From: Poritiphilus flavus
Lineage (GTDB): Bacteria; Bacteroidota; Bacteroidia; Flavobacteriales; Flavobacteriaceae
Length of the DNA: 64,000 bases
Assembly (NCBI RefSeq): GCF_009901585.1
Contig: NZ_WXYO01000010.1
Coordinates: 18,128 to 82,127, forward strand
Direction of reading: 5' to 3'
Made by a program: the position numbers and the translations under genes. Positions 1-7,325 of the stretch are shown one piece after another (the first letter of the stretch is position 1; each line of letters starts with the position of its first letter). The notes beneath the pieces are model-generated. The model saw nothing but the letters and a program-made list of their open reading frames with translations. It was not told the DNA's origin and did no database searches.

Positions 1-1213
1 TGATGCCGTAAGCGGCGTAACCCGGGATAGGCATTATGGCAAAAGCGATTGGAACGGAAAGGAGTTTTCCCTGATCGATACCGGGGGATACGTATTGGGA
101 AGTGACGACATCTTTGAACAGGAAATAGACAAACAGGTTGAGTTGGCCATTGAAGAGGCCGACGCGATCATTTTTATGGTGGACGTAGAGGCCGGAATTA
201 CCGGAATGGACGAAGATGTAGCCCGCCTGTTACGCAAGGTTAGCAAGCCTGTTTTCCTAGTAGTCAATAAAGTAGACAACGCCAAGAGGGAGGAGCAGGC
301 TGTGGAATTCTATTCCCTGGGCCTTGGAGATTACTATTCGCTGTCCAGCATAAATGGAAGTGGCACCGGAGAGTTACTGGATGCCCTGGTGGAGGTGCTA
401 CCTGAGAGTACTGAAGAAGCCGATGAACTTCCGCGTTTTGCAGTGGTCGGGAGGCCCAATGCCGGAAAGTCTTCCTTTATTAATGCGCTAATAGGCGAAG
501 ACCGCTATATAGTTACGGATATCGCTGGAACCACCCGGGATAGTATTGACACCAGGTACAACCGCTTCGGCTTTGAGTTCAACCTGGTAGATACCGCGGG
601 GATCAGGCGCAAGGCCAAAGTAAAAGAAGACCTGGAATTCTACTCGGTTATGCGCTCTATAAGGGCCATTGAACATGCGGATGTTTGTTTGTTGGTGGTA
701 GACGCAACAAGAGGTTTTGACGGGCAGGTGGAGAACATTTTCTGGTTGGCCGCGAGAAACAACAAGGGGATTGTGATCCTGGTTAACAAGTGGGACCTGA
801 TTGAGAAAGAAACCCAGTCTGTCAAGAAATTTACCCAGAATATCAAAAAAAGCATAGAGCCTTTTACCGACGTTCCTATTATATTCATTTCTGCGCTAAC
901 CAAACAGCGGATCTTCAAAGCCATTGAAACCGCGGTTACGGTTTATGAAAATCGGTCTAAAAAGATCCCTACCCGTAAGTTGAACGACATTATGCTTCCC
1001 ATCATAGAACATACTCCTCCACCCTCCTACAAAGGGAAATATGTTCGTATAAAATTCTGTACTCAGTTGCCTACCCCATACCCGCAGTTCGCATTCTTTT
1101 GCAATTTGCCACAATATGTGAAAGACCCTTACAAGCGTTTTCTGGAAAACAAGCTTCGGGAAAACTTCGATTTCACCGGAGTCCCCATTACCATTTTTAT
1201 GAGGAAGAAATAA
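1..1213 (+). CDS. der: GTPase Der (EngA), 5'-truncated by window edge
   Basis: Ribosome-associated double-domain GTPase needed for maturation of the 50S subunit. The reading frame is open from base 2, and about 403 residues are visible of a family length near 435, so roughly 30 residues including the first P-loop lie outside. The first G domain shows the switch motif DTGGYV and NKVDN. The second shows [22 protein letters not shown] and an SAL motif. The C-terminal 110 residues fit the KH-like domain that ends Der proteins. The internal ATG at 95 lies inside the first G domain and is not the start. The gene stands 141 bp upstream of an unrelated secreted protein, and no terminator hairpin is obvious in that gap. 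Confidence 0.97.
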   Translation, partial: DAVSGVTRDRHYGKSDWNGKEFSLIDTGGYVLGSDDIFEQEIDKQVELAIEEADAIIFMVDVEAGITGMDEDVARLLRKVSKPVFLVVNKVDNAKREEQAVEFYSLGLGDYYSLSSINGSGTGELLDALVEVLPESTEEADELPRFAVVGRPNAGKSSFINALIGEDRYIVTDIAGTTRDSIDTRYNRFGFEFNLVDTAGIRRKAKVKEDLEFYSVMRSIRAIEHADVCLLVVDATRGFDGQVENIFWLAARNNKGIVILVNKWDLIEKETQSVKKFTQNIKKSIEPFTDVPIIFISALTKQRIFKAIETAVTVYENRSKKIPTRKLNDIMLPIIEHTPPPSYKGKYVRIKFCTQLPTPYPQFAFFCNLPQYVKDPYKRFLENKLRENFDFTGVPITIFMRKK

Positions 1214-1354
1214 GTCTGTGATTGGCGGTCTTCAAATTTCCGGCTGATTGGCCTTAGATCTCGGCATTAACAGCAGGAATTTTACCCTTTCTATTATCAA
1301 CCTTGCATTAAATGTTGTATTTTGAAATAGGAAATACCTTTAAGAAAAAGCCTG

Positions 1355-3685
1355 ATGAGAGTACCTGTCGCAAGTTTTCTTTTCTTCCTTCTTCTCAACA
1401 GTACAAGCCTATGTGGTCAGCTCTCTACCCTTGAAGAAGCCCATGCCGAATTCTTTACACCTCATAGGGAGTTATTCCATTTGCAGACAAACAAAGCTGC
1501 CTACATTGAGGGAGAGCACATCTGGTTTGCGGCTTATGTCCTTAACCAGTTAACTGAAAAGCCGTCGGACAGCACCAGGAATTTATATGTGGGAATCTAC
1601 GATGAGCAGGGAATAGAGATCAAGAAAAAGCTCTTGCATGTTAATCAAGGCGTTACCCATGGAAATTTTCTTATCGATTCGCTCTTTATCAAAGATAAAT
1701 ACTACCTGAAGGCCTATTCAAACTGGATGAAGAATTTTGCGGTATCCAATTCCTTTACAAAGTCAATACGAATACTGGGCCGCAAATCAGCTGCAAATGA
1801 GCATGACAATAGCCTGGGTTTTGACCTTCAGATCTTACCTGAGGGTGGTCACCTGGTTGAAGGCACTCATAACACGGTTGGATTTAAGTTGATGCAGCAT
1901 CAGGGAACAGGAGTGCAGGTAGCTCATGCGGAGTTGATGGATAATAATGGCAAGGCCGTGGTTAGCGATATTCTGAATAATCACCTTGGCTTTGGAAAGT
2001 TCCGTTTCTATTATGAAGATGGCCGAAATTACAGCTTAAGGGCTCATCTGGGCAACGGGGAAGTTGTAGAAAAGTCGCTGCCACTTGCCAGGGACAAGGG
2101 TCTGTCCCTATCCCTCAAGGTGATGAATCCCGTTTATCTGCTCATGCGCATCAGTACAAATCGTGCAACTCTGGACGAGAGAACTGGGCAAAAGTGCTAT
2201 TTGGCATTTCACAAAAACAAGGAGCTCATCATCAAGGAGTTTGTTCTTGAGCATTCCAATCATTTTATCAGGCTTAGGAAAAGCGAATTGCCTAAAGGTT
2301 TAAATCAACTTACGCTCTTTGATGAAAGCTTAAATCCAATTTCAAGGCGACTATTCTTCAACGATATAGATCTAAAGAGGCTGGATTTAGATGTAAGTGC
2401 TCAAAACTATGACAGGGATAGTGTAAATTTATTTATTTCACCAAAAGCTGCTGAGAAAACCAAGGCTTCTTATAGATTAAGTGCTTCGGTATTGCCTGAA
2501 GCCACCAGGGTCCAGGCTTCGGACAACTCAATTTTGTCATCCTTTTGGTTGAAACCTTACCTCCGGCATCCGGTTGAGAATCCGGCGTATTATTTTGAGA
2601 ATTTAAGAGCAAAAATGCTTGCGCTGGACCATTTGTTGATCGTTCAGGGCTGGTCTAATTACGATTGGGATCGAATATTTAACTATAGGCCGGAATACAA
2701 ATTCGACTTCGAAAAAGAAATTACGATAAGCGGTAAGATTATCAATGCGGATCTGACCAGGGAGCAGAATGTAATGCTGAGAACTTCTGGCTCAGAAAAC
2801 TTCATTATTGCTCCACTCGACAGGAATAAAAACCTGCTGCTGAAAGCTCCGCTTTTTAAGAACGAGTCTTTAGATATTGCGATCATTAATGATAAGGGCA
2901 AGCTTAGAAGACCCAGGTTGGATCTGACCTTCTTACCCAGGGCCGATAAGGATTTCCTCAGTTTATCCGAACTCAGATTGATGGATAATGAAATGGATAT
3001 GTTTCCGGAAGATGAGGTGGAATTTGCGAATGGGGGAGTAGCCGCGGGAAATCTCATCAGGCTTAAGGAAGTGGAGGTATTTGCCCAAAACAGCCAAAAA
3101 GAAAAGGAATATCTATTCCAGTTGGCTACGGATGAAGGTACAATAATCACGGATGAGGACAGGCTAAAATACAGATCTGTTTACAACTATCTGAGAAGTT
3201 TGGGTTTTGAGGTGGAGATCTTCAACAACCAGGTGAGGATTCGTGCCAACCAGGGGCATTTGAGGGGATTTATACCCATTTACATTGATGGCTTGCCAGT
3301 CCATGGACGTGAATTGGTTTCCATGCCACTCGTAAGGGTGCAAGCCGTGGTATTTGATACCTTTAAGGAACAATATGTCAATGTAATCCTCCGCAACGGG
3401 GATTATACAGACCCCAATTTACCGGCTCAGTACATAAGCACAATTATAAAGCAAGGTTACGCCAAGCCATCCCAGTACTACGAACCTTTGTATACCTCGC
3501 TCTCCCCTGAGACTCTGGAAAATTACGGTTCTATCGCCTGGTTGCCGGACCTGGTTTCCGGGCAGGACGGCACTACTTCTTTCTCGTTTTTGAAAAGTGG
3601 GCAAAATAGCGTGAAAGTATTTGTTGAAGGCTTTGATGAACAGGGAAGACTGGTATCGGTAATGAAAACCGTAGAAATTCAGTAG
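1355..3685 (+). CDS. Large secreted MG2-like (alpha-2-macroglobulin type) protein, function unknown
   Basis: A 776-residue exported protein. Residues 1-21 form a signal peptide ending near CGQ. Residues about 40-140 have the MG2 pattern common in Bacteroidota (TNKAAYIEGEHIWFAAYV, then G.F..D.LFIKDKYYLKAYSNWMKN). Residues 620-700 look like a TonB-receptor-plug fold (IPIYIDGLPVHGREL), and the last 60 residues form a beta-rich closing segment. Such proteins are abundant in Flavobacteriaceae, and I know of no proven role for them; periplasmic or outer-membrane display is inferred. The ATG at 1355 gives a clean signal peptide. The gene is convergent with the TPM operon on the other strand. Its 3' flank carries the short tandem repeats listed separately. 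Confidence 0.75.
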   Translation: MRVPVASFLFFLLLNSTSLCGQLSTLEEAHAEFFTPHRELFHLQTNKAAYIEGEHIWFAAYVLNQLTEKPSDSTRNLYVGIYDEQGIEIKKKLLHVNQGVTHGNFLIDSLFIKDKYYLKAYSNWMKNFAVSNSFTKSIRILGRKSAANEHDNSLGFDLQILPEGGHLVEGTHNTVGFKLMQHQGTGVQVAHAELMDNNGKAVVSDILNNHLGFGKFRFYYEDGRNYSLRAHLGNGEVVEKSLPLARDKGLSLSLKVMNPVYLLMRISTNRATLDERTGQKCYLAFHKNKELIIKEFVLEHSNHFIRLRKSELPKGLNQLTLFDESLNPISRRLFFNDIDLKRLDLDVSAQNYDRDSVNLFISPKAAEKTKASYRLSASVLPEATRVQASDNSILSSFWLKPYLRHPVENPAYYFENLRAKMLALDHLLIVQGWSNYDWDRIFNYRPEYKFDFEKEITISGKIINADLTREQNVMLRTSGSENFIIAPLDRNKNLLLKAPLFKNESLDIAIINDKGKLRRPRLDLTFLPRADKDFLSLSELRLMDNEMDMFPEDEVEFANGGVAAGNLIRLKEVEVFAQNSQKEKEYLFQLATDEGTIITDEDRLKYRSVYNYLRSLGFEVEIFNNQVRIRANQGHLRGFIPIYIDGLPVHGRELVSMPLVRVQAVVFDTFKEQYVNVILRNGDYTDPNLPAQYISTIIKQGYAKPSQYYEPLYTSLSPETLENYGSIAWLPDLVSGQDGTTSFSFLKSGQNSVKVFVEGFDEQGRLVSVMKTVEIQ

Positions 3686-3730
3686 TATTGAGACAACTAA
3701 ACACAAAGCATCGGAAATATCAGCAAGCTT

Positions 3731-3765
3731 ACTATCAACTATCAACTATCAACTGTCAACTAACA
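3731..3765. repeat. Degenerate heptamer array, five ACTNNNN units
   Basis: Five contiguous 7-nt units: ACTATCA three times, then ACTGTCA and ACTAACA. ACT is constant and the other four positions vary. It starts 46 bp after the stop of the MG2-like gene, inside the 378-bp convergent intergenic region 3686-4063. No gene is visible in that region. Confidence 0.85.
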
Positions 3766-3795
3766 ATACATCCTCAAGAGCTTTGGCGAGGGAAG

Positions 3796-3842
3796 ACTGT
3801 TCACTCCCGATAGTTATCGGGACTGTTCACTGTTCACTGAAA
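3796..3842. repeat. Heptamer repeats around a perfect 8-2-8 palindrome
   Basis: ACTGTTC at 3796-3802 is followed by a perfect inverted repeat, TCCCGATA-GT-TATCGGGA, at 3805-3822. Two more ACTGTTC units (3822-3828, 3829-3835) and ACTGAAA follow. The palindrome looks like a REP-type dispersed element dropped into, or grown out of, the heptamer array. It could also act as a weak transcription end between the two convergent genes, though no T tract follows it. Confidence 0.7.
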
Positions 3843-3917
3843 TTTGGGGTTCCAAACCCCACCCCAGAGTTAAATTAGTCTTTGGCACTGTAAATTAAAA
3901 GCAGAATGACAGGGTTA

Positions 3918-3953
3918 AAGTACAAGTACAAGTTTAAGCTGAAGTAAAAGAAA
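3918..3953. repeat. Degenerate hexamer array, six AAGNNN units
   Basis: Six contiguous hexamers: AAGTAC, AAGTAC, AAGTTT, AAGCTG, AAGTAA and AAGAAA. The first three bases are fixed and the last three drift. It lies between two heptamer arrays in the same intergenic region and has the same architecture, a constant trinucleotide plus variable bases, but a different period. Confidence 0.7.
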
Positions 3954-4028
3954 AGGGTTCTGAAATGTATGCGTTGAATTGTAAATGTGAACTGCCCAAT
4001 TGATCCTCAACAGTCTAAGCGAAGAAGT

Positions 4029-4063
4029 ACTGTTCACTGTTCACTGCCAACTGCGTACTGACT
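4029..4063. repeat. Degenerate heptamer array, five ACTGNNN units
   Basis: Five contiguous units: ACTGTTC, ACTGTTC, ACTGCCA, ACTGCGT and ACTGACT. They end exactly at the stop codon of the minus-strand TPM gene. This is the third heptamer cluster in the region and shares the ACTGTTC unit with the cluster at 3796. Confidence 0.8.
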
Positions 4064-4861
4064 TCACCATCCTCCTGAGGCTCCGCCTCCACCAAAGCCG
4101 CCGCCTCCGAAGCCACCTCCGAAACCGCCTCCGCCACCAAAACTTCCTCCGCCGCCGGAAGAACCTCCAAATCCTCCACGGCCCATATTGCTCAGGATAA
4201 TTACATCCCAAAGATCTATACCAGACCTTCTTCTACCACCTCTGCCGCCACCTCGCCGGTTGTTTCTGGTGGCAAGGATGATAAAGATGATAATGAAGAT
4301 GATAATAGGCAAAATTGCTCTGAACGGGAACTTGTCTTTTTTTGCAAAGCTGCGGTCTTCCTTGAATTCTCCGGTGAGGACTTTAAAAATTGCCTCAGCA
4401 CCCTTGTCCAACCCCGCGTAGTAATCCCCTTTTTTAAATTCAGGGATGATCACCGTATCTATGATTCTTTTGGACATGGCATCTGTCAAAGAGCCCTCAA
4501 CTCCGTAACCTGTATTGATCGCGATACGCCGGTCCTGGCTGGCCAGGATAATCAAGATCCCATTATCCTTGCCTTTCTGGCCTATACCCCACTTTTGGCC
4601 CCATTGAGCTCCCAGGTAGTTGATATTCTCGCCCTCAGTAGATGCTATTACAACTACTACGATCTGAGTAGAGGTGCTGTCCGAATAACGGATAAGCTTT
4701 TGTTTTAGTGCGGTTTCCTGGCTTTCCGCTAACAGGTCTACATAGTCATAAACACTGGTCTGAACTGAGGGTCTTTCCGGGATCTCAAACTGTCCGAAGC
4801 TCGTAAACACCGCTCCTAGAAAAAGGAGTACAAAGAGAAGATCAGCCCTTGGATATCTCAT
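4064..4861 (-). CDS. TPM-domain (YgcG-like) membrane protein with glycine-rich tail
   Basis: A 265-residue protein. A signal peptide or first membrane segment (residues 8-23) is followed by a TPM domain (about 35-175) with the typical VDLLAE start, QIVVVVI strand, WGIGQKGKDNGILIIL core and NTGYGVEG loop. A second membrane helix at about 190-207 is very isoleucine-rich. The tail is low-complexity Gly/Ser-rich and ends GGASGGW, as is common in this family. TPM proteins are linked to membrane and photosystem quality control in other organisms, but the role in Bacteroidota is unknown. The gene overlaps the upstream TPM gene by 20 bp and is the last gene of an operon with lemA. Confidence 0.9.
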   Translation of the reverse strand: MRYPRADLLFVLLFLGAVFTSFGQFEIPERPSVQTSVYDYVDLLAESQETALKQKLIRYSDSTSTQIVVVVIASTEGENINYLGAQWGQKWGIGQKGKDNGILIILASQDRRIAINTGYGVEGSLTDAMSKRIIDTVIIPEFKKGDYYAGLDKGAEAIFKVLTGEFKEDRSFAKKDKFPFRAILPIIIFIIIFIILATRNNRRGGGRGGRRRSGIDLWDVIILSNMGRGGFGGSSGGGGSFGGGGGFGGGFGGGGFGGGGASGGW

Positions 4862-5285
4862 CGCTCAATTCGTTGCGGTCTCCGTGTTCCCATGGAAAGT
4901 GGGCTTGCAATTCCTTGCCTGCCTGCAGTATTCCCTCTATCAGCCCCTGTTTGAATCTTCCATGCTGAAAATGATCCTGAATAAGGTCTTTGGTACTGTT
5001 CCAAAAGTTTTCCGGAACTACCCGGTCTATTCCACGGTCTCCGTAAATTGTAAACTTTCTATCCCTTACAGCCACGTAGATCAATACCCCGTTCTCATCT
5101 TTGGTATTGTCCATTTTTAGGAGGTGGAACAATTGTTTAGCCCTGTCCAGATGTTCCAGGTCGGTATGAGCCTCAATGTGCACCCGTATCTCTCCGGAGG
5201 TATTGCTTTCCGCTTCAAGAATGGCAGATACTACTTCCTGCTCCTCCTGAGCTGTTAAAAATGCTTCTACCTGTGAGGATGGCAT
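4842..5285 (-). CDS. Second TPM-domain protein, soluble
   Basis: A 147-residue protein with a TPM-type domain but no signal peptide, membrane helix or glycine-rich tail. Visible blocks include SGEIRVHIEAHTDLEHLDRA, NGVLIYVAVRDRKFTIYGD and DRVVPENFW. It reads as a shortened paralogue of the next gene in the operon. It begins 2 bp after lemA ends and overlaps the following TPM gene by 20 bp, so coupled translation is likely. A lemA-TPM-TPM trio is a recurrent Bacteroidota arrangement. A shared membrane-associated job is inferred from this linkage only. Confidence 0.88.
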   Translation of the reverse strand: MPSSQVEAFLTAQEEQEVVSAILEAESNTSGEIRVHIEAHTDLEHLDRAKQLFHLLKMDNTKDENGVLIYVAVRDRKFTIYGDRGIDRVVPENFWNSTKDLIQDHFQHGRFKQGLIEGILQAGKELQAHFPWEHGDRNELSDEISKG

Positions 5286-5287
5286 AT

Positions 5288-5887
5288 CTAGTTAAAATCA
5301 AAATTTACATCTGGGGCTTGCTCAGAACCGGGTGCAGCCTGGTATCTGGCCATTTCTTCGAACCCGAACCAACCTGCAAGTAGTTTATTCGGAAACTTGG
5401 TAGTATGGATGTCGTAAGTGTTCACCCTGTCGTTATAGCGGTCACGTGCTACATTGATCCTGTTCTCAGTGCCTTCCAGTTGGGATTGCAGCTCGATGAA
5501 ATTACGGTTCGCCTTGAGGTCCGGATAGCGTTCAACTACGACCATCAACTTGTTTAAAGCACCGGTAAGCCCGCTCTGGGCCTCCTGAAATGCTGCCATG
5601 TTCTCTGGGGTCAGATCGCCGGCATTAATAGTGGTTTTGGTCGCTTCAGCACGCGCCTGAATAACCCCTTCCAGGGTTTCCTTTTCAAAGTCTGCCGCCC
5701 CCTGTACGGTCTTTACAAGGTTCCCTATCAGGTCATTTCGTCGCTGATAAGAACTTTCAACATTAGACCAGGCGGTTTTGGCGTCTGCTTCGTAGGTAAC
5801 TGCAGTGTTGTTGAAACCTACGGCCCATTGATAAATAGCAAAGCCTAATACCAATAGGATAATTACTGGAATTAACCATTTTTTCAT
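5288..5887 (-). CDS. lemA: LemA family protein
   Basis: A 199-residue LemA protein: a short cytoplasmic N-terminus, one membrane helix at about residues 4-22, then an all-helical external domain. The family signature is clear: NTAVTYEADAKTAWSNVESS, then QRRNDLIGNLVKTVQG, VIQARAEATK and YPDLKANRNFIELQSQLEGT. LemA proteins are structural membrane proteins of unknown activity. In this phylum they regularly neighbour TPM proteins, as here (2 bp gap). The MerR gene lies 27 bp upstream. Confidence 0.95.
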   Translation of the reverse strand: MKKWLIPVIILLVLGFAIYQWAVGFNNTAVTYEADAKTAWSNVESSYQRRNDLIGNLVKTVQGAADFEKETLEGVIQARAEATKTTINAGDLTPENMAAFQEAQSGLTGALNKLMVVVERYPDLKANRNFIELQSQLEGTENRINVARDRYNDRVNTYDIHTTKFPNKLLAGWFGFEEMARYQAAPGSEQAPDVNFDFN

Positions 5888-5914
5888 GATAGTGTTCTTT
5901 AGGTTAGTGTAGTA

Positions 5915-6244
5915 TTACAATTGATTCTTGATCTTGATAAGCTCAGATTTTACCCGTTCTAATTTCTGAATAATCTCAAAATTAGACAAGGTCTTCTGCC
6001 GCTCTTCCCGAAGGTGGATCTTGGCGCCTTCCAGGGTGAAACCGCGCTCTTTGACCAGGTGATAGATCAGTTGTAGATTCTTAATGTCTTTTGGGGTGAA
6101 TTTTCGGTTTCCCTTGGCATTTTTCTTGGGCTGGATAACATCGAACTCTTTTTCCCAAAAGCGGATGAGCGAAGTATTGACATCAAAAGCCCTGGCAACT
6201 TCGCCAATTCCATAATACCGTTTTTCGGGTAAATCTATATGCAT
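5915..6244 (-). CDS. MerR family transcriptional regulator
   Basis: A 109-residue regulator consisting of little more than the MerR winged-helix DNA-binding domain: YYGIGEVARAFDVNTSLIRF, then WEKEFDVIQPKKNAKGNRKF and a dimerising helix. No effector domain or metal-binding cysteines are present, so it is not a classical metal sensor. Its start codon shares one base with the stop of the M23 peptidase gene, indicating translational coupling. Linkage of M23, MerR and LemA suggests it may tune envelope genes in the operon, but no target site was identified. Confidence 0.92.
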   Translation of the reverse strand: MHIDLPEKRYYGIGEVARAFDVNTSLIRFWEKEFDVIQPKKNAKGNRKFTPKDIKNLQLIYHLVKERGFTLEGAKIHLREERQKTLSNFEIIQKLERVKSELIKIKNQL

Positions 6245-7221
6245 TAATCCAGTGATTGATTCTCCTGATTGGCGTATTTGAGCATGTTCTCAAATTCTTC
6301 GGGGGTCAAACTTCCATAGTAGAAGTTAATCGGATTTATCCGGTCTCCGTCTTTCCACACTTCGTAATGCAGGTGTGGCGCCTCTGAACGGCCGGTACTT
6401 CCTACGAATCCTATCAGGTCTCCGCGTTTTACTTTTTGCCCCCGCTTGACGTTGTATTTACTCAGGTGGGCATAAAGTGTCACATAGCCGTAGCCGTGAT
6501 CTATTCTGATGTGTTTTCCAAAGCCTGAAGACTTATTATCCGCTCTCTTTACCTTGCCATCACCCGTGGCATATATCGGGGTTCCCTTGGGAGCGGTAAA
6601 GTCCATACCCCTGTGCATTTTTCGCGCCTTGGTAAAGGGATCCGATCGCCAGCCGAAACCGGAGGCCATACGGGTCAGGTTTTCGTTGTTCAGTGGTTGT
6701 ATGGCAGGTATAGCTGCCAACAACTTTTCCTTTTCCTCCGCCAGTTTGGTGATCTCATCCAGCGACCTGGACTGAATGACCATTTGTTTCTGTATGATAT
6801 CTAACCTCTTGGTGGTGGATATGATCATTTCTGAATTGTTGAAGCCTTCCAGGGACTTGTATCGATTTATCCCTCCGAATCCAGCGCGCCTTTGCTCCTC
6901 AGGAATGGGGTTCGCTTCAAAATACAACCGATAGATATTATTATCCCTGTCTTCAATATTCGCCAACACCTGTTCTATCTGCTCCATTTTCTTGTTGAGC
7001 AGCTCAAACTGCAGTTCGTAATTCTTGGCTTCCCGCTGTAGCGAAAGTTCCCTCGGCGTGTTCAGCAAATTGGTATTGAGCAATAGGGTCAATCCCAAAA
7101 AACCGAATAGGGCGGAACCCAAAAGAAAGAGAAAAATATTTCGGTATCTTCTCGATTTTTTCGGTTCAATCTTTCTGTACGAAAGGGTGTCCGGATCGTA
7201 ATAATACTTTACTTTAGACAT
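6244..7221 (-). CDS. M23 family murein endopeptidase
   Basis: A 325-residue zinc peptidase predicted to cut peptide crosslinks in peptidoglycan. It is anchored by one membrane helix (residues 28-50), followed by a coiled coil (about 58-95 and 135-170) and a C-terminal LytM/M23 barrel (about 188-300). The metal and catalytic motifs are complete: HRGMD (H203, D207), HLS (H252) and HLH (H283, H285). This makes it a likely active enzyme rather than a degenerate EnvC/NlpD-type activator. It is the first gene of the operon that continues with merR, lemA and the TPM genes. It is divergent from alaS. Confidence 0.93.
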   Translation of the reverse strand: MSKVKYYYDPDTLSYRKIEPKKSRRYRNIFLFLLGSALFGFLGLTLLLNTNLLNTPRELSLQREAKNYELQFELLNKKMEQIEQVLANIEDRDNNIYRLYFEANPIPEEQRRAGFGGINRYKSLEGFNNSEMIISTTKRLDIIQKQMVIQSRSLDEITKLAEEKEKLLAAIPAIQPLNNENLTRMASGFGWRSDPFTKARKMHRGMDFTAPKGTPIYATGDGKVKRADNKSSGFGKHIRIDHGYGYVTLYAHLSKYNVKRGQKVKRGDLIGFVGSTGRSEAPHLHYEVWKDGDRINPINFYYGSLTPEEFENMLKYANQENQSLD

Positions 7222-7267
7222 GAAGGGATTTTGTCCTATTTTTGTGCTTTCGTTTTATCAGAACAAA

Positions 7268-7275
7268 CAAATATA
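7268..7275 (-). promoter_or_regulatory. Putative -7 element of the M23-merR-lemA operon
   Basis: On the minus strand this reads TATATTTG, a match to the Bacteroidota -7 consensus TAnnTTTG, about 46 bp upstream of the M23 start codon in the only gap that could hold the operon promoter. A TTG at the expected -33 distance is not clear, so the call rests on the -7 box and its position. Confidence 0.4.
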
Positions 7276-7325
7276 AAAATTGTTTTGTATAATTTGTTAA
7301 AATTTGCAAAACCTTGCCTTTTTGT

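Noticed and set aside
3731..4063. Possible CRISPR array
   Set aside because: The repeat units are 6-7 nt with no spacers and no palindromic repeat of 20-40 nt; no cas gene is in the window.
4000..4421. Two plus-strand ORFs (66 and 77 codons)
   Set aside because: Arg/Pro-rich shadows of the glycine-rich tail and membrane helix of the minus-strand TPM protein.
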